Part shown: piece by piece, positions 23,847 to 30,726 of the stretch
Numbering within the stretch: position 1 is the first letter of the stretch
How the letters are laid out: the number at the start of each line of letters is the position of its first letter
Notes under the pieces: model-generated
Database searches by the model: none
Seen by the model: only the letters and a program-made list of their open reading frames with translations
What the model was told of the DNA's origin: nothing
Program-made: the position numbers and the translations under genes
Origin: Chloroflexota bacterium
Lineage (GTDB): Bacteria; Chloroflexota; Dehalococcoidia; Lucifugimonadales; UBA3495
Assembly (NCBI GenBank): GCA_022573285.1
Contig: JACZUF010000026.1
Span: 1 to 42,990, forward strand
DNA: 42,990 bases
Direction: 5' to 3'

Positions 23847-25520
23847 ATGAGAGACGTTGCGCCCAATATGCCGGACTACGAATCGGCCTACAAAAATGAC
23901 CGCCTGGAAGTCCCCGAGTATTTCAATTTTGGCTTCGATGTGGTGGACAAATGGGCCGATGACCGCACCAAGCTGGCCCTACTCTCGGTGGACCCCACGG
24001 GAGAGAACGTCCAACACCATACCTTCTGGGACCTGAAGGTCCTGTCCAACCGGTTCGCTAACGCGCTTCGCGCCCGGGGCATCCAGAAGGGTGACCGGGT
24101 GTTCATCATGCTGCCCCGAATCCCAGAGTGGTACGTGGCCATGCTGGGACTGATGAAGCTGGGGGCCCTGCCCATGCCCGGCACCACGCTGCTCACGCCC
24201 AAGGACATCGAGTACCGGATCAACACCGCCGAGGCCGTCATGGCCATCACCGATGACGAAAACGCCGCCAAGGTGGAGGAAGCGGCCGGCGGCTGCCCGA
24301 CCCTGAAACACATGGTGATGGTGCACGGAGAGAAACGCGGCTGGGTGTCCTACGAACAGGAGATGGCCGGGGCCTCGCCGGTCTTGGAGAACGTCGAGCG
24401 CACCCGCAGCGACGACCCCCTGCTGATCTACTTCACCTCCGGCACGGTGGGCTATCCCAAGATGGTGCTCCACACCCAGGCTTCCTGCGCCATCGGCCAC
24501 GTGATCTCCGCCAAATACTGGCACGACCTGAAAGACACCGACCTGATGTGGACCCTGTCCGACACCGGATGGGCCAAGGCTGCCTACGGCAAGCTGTTCG
24601 GCCAGTGGACCCTGGGAGCGGCGGTGATGCAGCACGACGCCCGGGGCCGGTTCGATCCCCAGTTGACGCTTAGCTTGCTGGAGAAGCATGGGGTTACCTC
24701 GTTCTGCGCCCCGCCCACCGCCTACCGCATGATGGTGCTGGAGGACCTGACCAAGTACAAGATGGACAATCTGCGCCACTGCACCGGGGCCGGAGAGCCC
24801 CTGAACCCAGAGGTCATGAAGCAGTGGGAGGACGGCACCGGCCTGGTGATCTACGACGGCTACGGCCAGACCGAGACGGTGATATTGGTGGCCAACTTCC
24901 GCTGCAACGAGGTCCGGCCGGGGTCCATGGGCAAGCCCGCCCCCGGGTTCACCATCGGAGTGGTGGACGAGCAGGGCAACGAGGTGCCGGCCGGGGAGGA
25001 GGGTCAGATCGCGGTGAAGGTCAAGCCCGAGCGGCCAGTGGGGCTGTTCCAAGAATACTGGAAGGACCAAGAGGCCATGGACCGGTCTTTCCAGGGCGAT
25101 TGGTACCTGACCGGCGACAAGGCCTACAAAGACGAGGACGGTTATTTCTGGTTCGTGGGCCGCGCCGACGACGTGATCATCTCCGCCGGCTACCGGATAG
25201 GCCCCTTCGAGGTGGAAAGCGCATTGATCGAGCACCCCGCCGTGGCTGAGTCGGCCGTGGTGGCCAGTCCCGACCCGGTGCGGGGCGACATCGTCAAGGC
25301 CTTTGTGATTCTCGCCCCCGATTACGTGCCGTCCGACGAGTTGGTGGTCAGCCTGCAAGACCACGTCAAAAACACCACCGCGCCCTACAAATACCCCCGG
25401 GCCGTGGAGTTCGTCACCGAACTGCCCAAGACCGTCAGCGGCAAGATTCGCCGGGTGGAACTAAGGCAACGGGAGTTGGACCAGGCGGGAAAGGAATCGG
25501 CGGAACCAAAATCCCCCTAA
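23847..25520 (+). CDS. AMP-forming acyl-CoA synthetase
   Basis: The 557-residue adenylating enzyme shows all core motifs: YFTSGTVGYPK (about 195-205, phosphate loop), YDGYGQTE, TGDKAYKDEDGYFWFVGRAD, the hinge, and the C-terminal lysine in KTVSGKIRR. It resembles medium-chain acyl-CoA synthetases and activates a carboxylic acid as a CoA thioester in the cytoplasm. The start at 23847 follows AAGG at five bases; a GTG two codons earlier is possible. The last codons and the stop (KSP then TAA) lie inside the repeat at 25509-25611. TenA and hydrolase genes follow on the same strand. Confidence 0.92.
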   Translation: MRDVAPNMPDYESAYKNDRLEVPEYFNFGFDVVDKWADDRTKLALLSVDPTGENVQHHTFWDLKVLSNRFANALRARGIQKGDRVFIMLPRIPEWYVAMLGLMKLGALPMPGTTLLTPKDIEYRINTAEAVMAITDDENAAKVEEAAGGCPTLKHMVMVHGEKRGWVSYEQEMAGASPVLENVERTRSDDPLLIYFTSGTVGYPKMVLHTQASCAIGHVISAKYWHDLKDTDLMWTLSDTGWAKAAYGKLFGQWTLGAAVMQHDARGRFDPQLTLSLLEKHGVTSFCAPPTAYRMMVLEDLTKYKMDNLRHCTGAGEPLNPEVMKQWEDGTGLVIYDGYGQTETVILVANFRCNEVRPGSMGKPAPGFTIGVVDEQGNEVPAGEEGQIAVKVKPERPVGLFQEYWKDQEAMDRSFQGDWYLTGDKAYKDEDGYFWFVGRADDVIISAGYRIGPFEVESALIEHPAVAESAVVASPDPVRGDIVKAFVILAPDYVPSDELVVSLQDHVKNTTAPYKYPRAVEFVTELPKTVSGKIRRVELRQRELDQAGKESAEPKSP

Positions 25521-25611
25521 CCCCTTTACGAAAGGGGGGATAAAGGTCTCCCCCTTTCGCTAAGGGGAGCAAAGGTCTCCCCCTTTCGTAAAGGGGGATT
25601 AAGGGGGATTT
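25509..25611. repeat. composite palindromic repeat with an internal direct repeat
   Basis: Outer arms AAATCCCCCT (25509-25518) and AGGGGGATTT (25602-25611) enclose three CCCCTTT/AAAGGGG-type stems. The unit AAAGGTCTCCCCCTTTCG occurs twice in direct orientation. The acyl-CoA synthetase TAA stop (25518-25520) is within the left arm. It likely also acts as a transcription barrier before tenA. Confidence 0.85.
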
Positions 25612-25646
25612 CGTCACCGGCACAATTTCAAATTACCGGATAGACC

Positions 25647-26300
25647 ATGCCCAGTTTCAGCGAACAACTAAGGAACGAGGCCGAGCCCATCTGGCGGCGT
25701 ATCTTCGAGCACCCCTTCCTCAAGGAGATAAAGGACGGAACGCTGCCCCTGGATACCTTCCGCTACTACCTGGCCCAGGACTACCTGTACCTGGAGGGAT
25801 TCGGGCGCACGGTGGCCATGGCGTTGGCCAAAGCGCCCGACTCCCAGACCCTTCAAGACCTCGCCCAGCGCGTCATGACCCCGGTGGAGCGGCCCCTGCA
25901 CCACAAGCTGCTGGCCGAGGCCGGGCTCACCATAGCCGACGCCCAGAACGCGGTGCGCTCGCCGACCAACACCGCCTACGTGGACCACATGCTGCAGACG
26001 GCGTCGCGGCACGGCCTTGGCCCCACCGCCGCCGCCCTGCTGCCCTGTCCCTGGACCTACCATCTATTTAAGGACGAGGTGGGCCACTCGGAGCACCCGC
26101 TCTACGGACAATGGACCCGCTTCTACGTCGAAGGGTTCCTGGAGGGCAGTGTCGAAGCCTGGCGCGGGTTTGTCGACCAGACGGCCGCCGACGCCGGGCC
26201 GGTGGAATTGGAGGCCATGCGCCAAGCGTTCATGACCAGCAGCCGCTACGAGTACATGTTCTGGGACGCCGCCTACCACCGCCAACAGTGGCCGGTATAA
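25647..26300 (+). CDS. tenA: TenA family protein (thiaminase II-like)
   Basis: This 217-residue all-helical protein has the TenA_C active site: D45 in AQDYLYL, C134 in LLPCPWTY and E202 in SRYEYMFWD, matching D44, C135 and E205 of Bacillus TenA. It hydrolyses aminopyrimidine degradation products of thiamine or thiamine itself, for salvage of HMP. No thiamine genes or THI-box riboswitch are seen near it, so its partner pathway is not local; the only TPP enzyme in the window is the PorAB complex. The ribosome site is weak. It lies 126 bp after the acyl-CoA synthetase, across the repeat at 25509. Confidence 0.9.
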   Translation: MPSFSEQLRNEAEPIWRRIFEHPFLKEIKDGTLPLDTFRYYLAQDYLYLEGFGRTVAMALAKAPDSQTLQDLAQRVMTPVERPLHHKLLAEAGLTIADAQNAVRSPTNTAYVDHMLQTASRHGLGPTAAALLPCPWTYHLFKDEVGHSEHPLYGQWTRFYVEGFLEGSVEAWRGFVDQTAADAGPVELEAMRQAFMTSSRYEYMFWDAAYHRQQWPV

Positions 26301-26351
26301 TGAACAAAAATCATTAACGCCCGGTAAATTCAAAATTAACGGAGGCCCACC

Positions 26352-27155
26352 GTGCCCAAAGCACCGATAAACGGGATCGATCTCTACTACGAGTCCCACG
26401 GCGACGATTCGGCCCCGGCGATAGTCTTCGCCCACGGGCGCGGCGGCAACCACATGAGTTGGTGGCAGCAGGTGGCCGCCTTCTCCGGCGAATACCGCTG
26501 CGTCACCTTCGACCACCGGGGCTGGGGAGCCTCCATCGCCGAGCAAGGCTCACCCCTGCGGGAGAACTTCATCGATGACCTGACCGCCCTTTTGGACCAC
26601 CTGAAGATCGACAAGGCGTTCTTGGTCGCCCAGTCAATGGGCGGGTTTAGCTGCCTGGGATTCGCGCTGGCTCACCCAGAGCGCACCCTGGGACTGGTCT
26701 TGGGCGACACCACCGGCGGAGTGGCCACCAAAGGCGTTTTGGCGGCCCTTAAGAACACCAACCCGCCGCCCGACGGTCCGGCCCGTTCACTGTCGGCCGG
26801 TTTCATCAGAGAGAACCCGGCCCTCACCTTCCTCTACCAGCAGATCGGCGGGCTGAACCCGCCCCGCGGAGAGGACGGGGTCATCTCCGGTTTCCGCCGC
26901 GAGGACGGGCCCCAGGCCGAGGCCTTCGCGGGCTGGCGGATTCCCACCCTGCTGATCGTCGGCAAAGAAGACGCCATCTTCCCGCCCGAGGTCATCGCCG
27001 AGGTCCAAAAAGTGATTCCGGGCTCCCGCATGGAGGTGGTGCCCGGCGCCGCCCACTCGGCCCACTTCGAACAGGCGTCAGTATTCAACAAGTTGCTGTC
27101 CGAGTTGTTCGCTGGGGTGCGCTCCGCCAGCGCGGCGGGGGCGGCCGCGGACTAA
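26352..27155 (+). CDS. alpha/beta hydrolase
   Basis: This 267-residue protein has the full triad: nucleophile S95 in AQSMGGFS, acid D207 in VGKEDAIFPP and H235 in GAAHSAHF, with the oxyanion motif AHGRGGNHMSW (27-37) and HRGWG. It is an esterase, lactonase or C-C hydrolase; the substrate is unknown. It starts with GTG, supported by GGAGG seven bases upstream. The C-terminus ends in an Ala-rich tail. It follows tenA by 51 bp on the same strand. Confidence 0.9.
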   Translation: MPKAPINGIDLYYESHGDDSAPAIVFAHGRGGNHMSWWQQVAAFSGEYRCVTFDHRGWGASIAEQGSPLRENFIDDLTALLDHLKIDKAFLVAQSMGGFSCLGFALAHPERTLGLVLGDTTGGVATKGVLAALKNTNPPPDGPARSLSAGFIRENPALTFLYQQIGGLNPPRGEDGVISGFRREDGPQAEAFAGWRIPTLLIVGKEDAIFPPEVIAEVQKVIPGSRMEVVPGAAHSAHFEQASVFNKLLSELFAGVRSASAAGAAAD

Positions 27156-27186
27156 AAATTCATTTCGATAATCCGCCCAACCTGCC

Positions 27187-27212
27187 GTTCGTGGTGAGCT
27201 CCGTCGAACCAT
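27187..27212. repeat. TTCGTGGTGAGC...TCGAACCATGA-type hairpin
   Basis: GTTCGTGGTGAGC, a short loop and TCGAACCATGAT form an imperfect stem, matching a dispersed palindrome common in many bacterial genomes. It is a single copy in the 238-bp gap between the hydrolase and the cytochrome gene; no gene is seen in the gap. Confidence 0.5.
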
Positions 27213-27393
27213 GATTACGCCGAAGCCGAGGCCCAACACCAGGCCCTTGCCGGACGAGCGGAGTTCACGTCGCCACCATTCAGTACCGGCCTGGTTCCCG
27301 TTCACTGGCGACTGCAAAGCAGTGGTTCACCGCCGCCGTACAATTTTCGGCAAAGCCGTTACTATGATCCCGTTGGCCCCTTCACGGCAGGAC

Positions 27394-28320
27394 TTACTTC
27401 TCGAACTCTCGGGCGGGCAACGACTGCAGGTACAACCATATTGCGTCCAATTCGTCGTCGGTCATCTGAGTGAACCTGTTCCACGGCATTAATCTTGGAT
27501 CCAGCAGATTGCCTTGAGGAGTCGTACCGCTGCGAATGGTGTCTATGAACTGGGACCTCGTCCAACTCCCAGGGGCGCCACCCGGAGTAATGTTGGGGGC
27601 TTCAGCACGATCACTGCCGGGGACCTCACCTCCGGACAGTCGCTCTCCATGACAAATAGTGCAAATCTCTGCAAGGTACTCGCCATATTCAGCGGTGACT
27701 CCCGCTACTGGGGACGGTGTACGTGGGGCGTTATGGTCGATCTGTGTCGCCGGTAGGAAGCTTCCCTCAAATACTGCGAGAATGCGGCCCAATGGGGCCA
27801 GCCCAGATTCGTCCAGCTCGTTATCTACCGGAGGGAGAGTTTTAAGATAAGCAATTATGGCGCCAAGGTCTTCGTCGGAAATCTTGTTGAATTGCTCCGA
27901 CGGCATGATGAGCAGCGACTTGCCATCTAGGCCTATCCCGTGCCGAATTGCCCGGACGTAGTCCTCATCAGAGAAGACACCACCGATCCCACCGCGGCCA
28001 GAGGTTAGATTGCTGGGCATCAATTTGCCGAACAAGGGATCGTCCGAGAAGGCGGTGCAGGGTACGACTTTGCACCCATCTACATCTGGCCCGGCTAGGT
28101 CCTGTCCATGGCACACCTGACAAACCCCGATGGCTTCCACGTAGTGTTTTCCTTTCGCGATGCTCGCAGCATCGGTGGGGACCGCCACCGATGCTATCTC
28201 AATATCGTAAGTACGGTTCTCTTTCCGAGACCCGACCAAAAATAGCACAACTAGCAGCACGAGGAAGACGCCGAGCAGCCCGCCCGTTATGATCCCGAAC
28301 CATTTTAAGAATCTTCGCAA
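27394..28320 (-). CDS. membrane-anchored diheme cytochrome c
   Basis: This 308-residue protein has one N-terminal span (about 9-29) that anchors it with the rest outside the membrane. Two class I haem c domains follow: C67-QV-C70-H71 with likely axial M139, and C220-TI-C223-H224 with likely axial M278. It resembles the cytochrome c subunits that pass electrons from flavo- or molybdo-dehydrogenases to the respiratory chain. An extra C83/C88 pair lies after the first haem. The start is a TTG at 28320 with AAGGG upstream. It may accept electrons from the hydroxyacid oxidase-like enzyme at 28673 (inference). Part of its second domain has a duplicate relic at 28543-28594. Confidence 0.88.
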   Translation of the reverse strand: MRRFLKWFGIITGGLLGVFLVLLVVLFLVGSRKENRTYDIEIASVAVPTDAASIAKGKHYVEAIGVCQVCHGQDLAGPDVDGCKVVPCTAFSDDPLFGKLMPSNLTSGRGGIGGVFSDEDYVRAIRHGIGLDGKSLLIMPSEQFNKISDEDLGAIIAYLKTLPPVDNELDESGLAPLGRILAVFEGSFLPATQIDHNAPRTPSPVAGVTAEYGEYLAEICTICHGERLSGGEVPGSDRAEAPNITPGGAPGSWTRSQFIDTIRSGTTPQGNLLDPRLMPWNRFTQMTDDELDAIWLYLQSLPAREFEK

Positions 28321-28542
28321 AATCGCCCTTCACCTATCGGCGCGCTGGCCCGAAGGTGAGTCATCACGAGGATACCTGTTGATACTGCGTAACATGAGAT
28401 TGCATAACTTTAGCAACGCTCGTTCGCTGTTGAAGACTAGCATTCCGGCCACCAGACAGGCCATGACTGGCAAGCCCTACGGGCATGTCCGCAATTAGGT
28501 TTCCTGGAGCTCCGTTGATGTGTGCGGCTCCATCCAATAATC

Positions 28543-28594
28543 ACTCGCCATATTCAACGGTGACTCCCGCTACTGGTGACGGTGTACGCGGGGC
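28543..28594 (-). pseudogene. 52-bp relic of a second cytochrome c gene
   Basis: These bases match 27678-27729 of the cytochrome gene with only a few differences, in the same orientation; they encode the PSPVAGVT...YGE linker just before the second haem motif. No other part of a second cytochrome gene is visible, so this is what remains of a tandem copy after deletion. Confidence 0.7.
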
Positions 28595-28604
28595 TTAGGC
28601 GAAA

Positions 28605-28644
28605 CGTAGGGGCATCCCGATATCATCGGGGCCGTGCCCCTACG
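28605..28644. repeat. GTAGGGGC-family hairpin, hybrid core
   Basis: Outer arms CGTAGGGGCA and TGCCCCTACG are perfect; the inside holds TCCCGAT / ATCGGGG. It combines the outer arms of the 19788 copy with the TCCCGAT core of the 6136 copy. It lies just past the stop of the minus-strand hydroxyacid oxidase gene. Confidence 0.8.
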
Positions 28645-28672
28645 TTGGTGTAAAGACCTGACTGTGGCAATA

Positions 28673-29770
28673 TTACGGCGCGGTGGAGCCCGGCCCCCAG
28701 TTGTTGGGGATGTTGATCAGGGCCGAATCGAGGTTGGTGACGTCGCTCTGCCCGCAGAAGGCCAAGCAGCGGTCGACCTCTTCCCGCAGCAACTCCAGAA
28801 CATGGTGGACGCCGTCGGAACCCTCGGTCGCCAGACCCCAGTACAATGGCCGGCCGATGCCCACCGCCTTGACGCCCAACGCCAGGGCCTTGATGACGTC
28901 GCTGCCGCGGCGGACGCCCGAGTCCAGGTATACCTCGCAATTGCCGTTCACCGCCTGGACTATCTCCGGCACCATCTCGATGGAGCCCATGGTCTGGTCC
29001 AACTGCCGCCCGCCGTGGGTGGACACCAAGATGCCTTCAACGCCGCTCTCCGCGGCGATCTTGGCGTCCTCGGCGATCCTGACTCCCTTGAGCACCAGGG
29101 GCAGCGAGGTCAGGCCCTTGAGCCATTCCAGGTCCTTCCAGGTGATTGGGTCGGCCCGGGACACGTCCCAGCCGGGGGTCTCGTCGGTGCCGCTGATCTC
29201 CGAGCGAGAGAGGCCCAGGTCCCGGAAGTTGCCCAACTCCAGGGTACGCTCGAATTTGTTACGCAGGTCCCGCTCCTTGGGACTGGGCACCGGGGTGTCG
29301 ATGGTCAGCACAATGGCCTTGAAGCCCGCTTCCTCGGCCCGGTGCACCAGCATCTCGGTCAGGGCGTTACCCCGGTGGTAGAGCTGGAACCAAAGCGGTC
29401 CGGTGGCGGCTTCGGCCACCTCTTCCATGCTGCAGTTGGATGATGTGCTGAGCATCATTAAGGTGTTTGACCTGCCGGCGGCCTTGGCGGTGGCCACCTC
29501 GGCGTCGGGATGGGCGATCCCGTGGCTGCCGGCTGGGCAGACGAAGACCGGCATGCTGAGGTCCTGACCCAGCATGGTTGTGGCGATCTTCCGTTCCTCC
29601 ACGCTGCGCATGAAACGGGGGCGGAGGGTCAATTGGTCGAAGGCGCTCCGGTTGCGCCGAGTGGTGAACTCGTCCATGGCGCCGGCGTCGATAAAGTCCC
29701 ATTTGTCATGGGACAAGACCTGCTTGGCCCTGGCTTCATAGTCGTAGAGATTGATCGGGTCGTTCGCCAT
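28673..29770 (-). CDS. FMN-dependent alpha-hydroxyacid oxidase/dehydrogenase family
   Basis: This 365-residue TIM-barrel flavoprotein has the family active site: K228 (VLKGV), H252 and R255 in STHGGRQLD, and the FMN phosphate region DSGVRRGSDV (283-292). WFQLY (127-131) keeps the second active-site Tyr. The first, in the usual YYxxGA motif, is replaced: the segment reads DFIDAGA. Related enzymes oxidise lactate, glycolate or mandelate. The start at 29770 has AGGAGG upstream. An adjacent cytochrome c could be its electron acceptor. The lost Tyr suggests an unusual substrate (inference). Confidence 0.9.
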   Translation of the reverse strand: MANDPINLYDYEARAKQVLSHDKWDFIDAGAMDEFTTRRNRSAFDQLTLRPRFMRSVEERKIATTMLGQDLSMPVFVCPAGSHGIAHPDAEVATAKAAGRSNTLMMLSTSSNCSMEEVAEAATGPLWFQLYHRGNALTEMLVHRAEEAGFKAIVLTIDTPVPSPKERDLRNKFERTLELGNFRDLGLSRSEISGTDETPGWDVSRADPITWKDLEWLKGLTSLPLVLKGVRIAEDAKIAAESGVEGILVSTHGGRQLDQTMGSIEMVPEIVQAVNGNCEVYLDSGVRRGSDVIKALALGVKAVGIGRPLYWGLATEGSDGVHHVLELLREEVDRCLAFCGQSDVTNLDSALINIPNNWGPGSTAP

Positions 29771-29962
29771 CGGGTCCTCCTGCAATAGTCGGCCTAGAAT
29801 CTTCGGCCTGGGTTCTTCTGTCGGATGCCTTTAACCGGACAAAGCATCACCACGTAATTAGAGATACTGCAGTGAGGCCAAAATCGGACTTACTCTAACG
29901 CGAACCGCCGGTGGTGGCAAGTGCGGACGGATTTTTAAAAATAAAGAGCCGTATCATAGCGT

Positions 29963-29991
29963 TTGACGTTATGAGCGCATCGCACTATCAT
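29963..29991 (+). promoter_or_regulatory. higBA promoter, leaderless-type
   Basis: TTGACG (29963-29968), a 17-base spacer and TATCAT (29986-29991) give a near-consensus promoter. Transcription would begin around 29998-30001, at the ATG of the toxin gene, which has no ribosome site. TATCAT also occurs at 29952-29957, so a direct repeat around the promoter may be the antitoxin operator. Confidence 0.65.
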
Positions 29992-30000
29992 GACCTCAAT

Positions 30001-30282
30001 ATGATTAGGTCTTTCCGTGACCAGGAAGCCGAACGTGTTTTCCGGCGGGAAAGATCGCGCAGATTGCCGCCGGACGTGCAGCGGAGCGTGCTACGTAAGT
30101 TGGTTATCCTCGATGCGGCGGACTCGCTGGAGGACCTGCGCTCTCCACCTGGCAACCGCTTGGAGCAGCTTTCCGGGACTAGGGCCGGCCAATACAGTAT
30201 CCGCGTCAACGACCAATGGCGGATCTGTTTTCGATGGGAGGATGGCGATGTTTATGATGTGGAGATTACCGACTATCACTAG
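30001..30282 (+). CDS. higB: HigB/RelE-type toxin
   Basis: This 93-residue protein has the RelE fold of the HigB/GraT branch: MIRSFRDQEAERVF at the start, LEDLRSPPGNRLEQL, then the catalytic strand pair YSIRVNDQWRICFRW and VYDVEITDYH at the C-terminus. Such toxins cut mRNA on the ribosome. The ATG at 30001 gives the family's usual length; earlier in-frame starts would extend through the promoter. It is 9 bp upstream of the antitoxin gene in the reverse gene order (toxin first) that is typical of higBA. Confidence 0.93.
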   Translation: MIRSFRDQEAERVFRRERSRRLPPDVQRSVLRKLVILDAADSLEDLRSPPGNRLEQLSGTRAGQYSIRVNDQWRICFRWEDGDVYDVEITDYH

Positions 30283-30291
30283 GAGAGGGAC

Positions 30292-30618
30292 ATGACATCT
30301 ACGAAATTGCCGCCGATACATCCAGGCGAAGTGCTGTTGGAAGAATTCATGAGTCCATCGGGCATTAGCCAGTACCGGTTGTCCAAGGACATTGGCGTCC
30401 ATCCCCGGCGCATCAACCAGATTGTCCACGGCAACCGGGCGGTTACCGCCGACACTGCCCTTCGTCTGTCCCGGTATTTCGGCACCTCAGAGCGGTTCTG
30501 GATGAACCTGCAATGCCGGTATGACCTGGAGGTTGAGAAGGACCGCCTGGGAGACCGGCTGATATCGGAGGTCAAGGAGTTGGCGCCTGGCGCGACGATG
30601 GACCGGCCCCCATCCTAA
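30292..30618 (+). CDS. higA: HigA-type antitoxin, XRE family
   Basis: The 108-residue protein has the HigA signature: PPIHPGEVLLEEFM at the N-terminus, then a helix-turn-helix (ISQYRLSKDIGVHPRRINQIVHGNR with TADTALRLSRYFGTS). It binds HigB and represses the operon. The start has AGGAGAGG upstream. Its last codons (RPPS) and TAA stop lie inside the dispersed repeat at 30607-30640, so insertion of that repeat probably reset the C-terminus. Confidence 0.94.
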   Translation: MTSTKLPPIHPGEVLLEEFMSPSGISQYRLSKDIGVHPRRINQIVHGNRAVTADTALRLSRYFGTSERFWMNLQCRYDLEVEKDRLGDRLISEVKELAPGATMDRPPS

Positions 30619-30640
30619 CCTTCCCCCAAATGGGGGAAGG
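30607..30640. repeat. dispersed repeat (CCCCCATCCTAACCTTCCCCC hairpin family)
   Basis: CCTTCCCCC pairs with GGGGGAAGG around AAAT, preceded by CCCCCATCCTAA. It is the same element as 13886-13921, in the opposite orientation. It contains the stop codon of higA (30616-30618). Confidence 0.85.
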
Positions 30641-30654
30641 AACACAAAAACGAG

Positions 30655-30684
30655 AGGGGCGTCCCGATGAATCGGGACGCCCCT
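30655..30684. terminator. bidirectional terminator between higA and porB
   Basis: AGGGGCGTCCCGAT pairs perfectly with ATCGGGACGCCCCT around two bases. On the minus strand it is followed by CTCGTTTTTG, giving a terminator for the por operon; on the plus side TTTG follows. It is another copy of the GGGGCGTCCCGAT hairpin family. Confidence 0.8.
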
Positions 30685-30726
30685 TTGTGCGCGTTCGCAA
30701 CCGGAGGTATCTAGCTGGCGCGGCGC

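Larger units (their letters stand above)
28321..28672. other. 352-bp gap with cytochrome relic, hairpin and a doubtful mini-ORF
   Basis: The gap holds the relic at 28543-28594 and the hairpin at 28605-28644. A minus-strand frame of 44 codons (28330-28464) with a hydrophobic start (MACLVAGMLVFNSERALL) ends just before the cytochrome ribosome site, but it has no ribosome site of its own and I do not call it a gene. Nothing else is supported. Confidence 0.4.

Noticed and set aside
23979-25364. 461-codon open frame on the minus strand, antisense to the acyl-CoA synthetase
   Set aside because: The sense strand encodes a complete adenylating enzyme; the antisense product has no domain and no ribosome site.
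25509-25611. CRISPR array
   Set aside because: The two direct repeats are part of nested palindromes with a gap too short and repetitive for a spacer, and no cas genes are near.
28330-28464. 44-codon minus-strand gene before the cytochrome gene
   Set aside because: It has no ribosome site or family likeness and lies in a gap with relics; kept only as a note.
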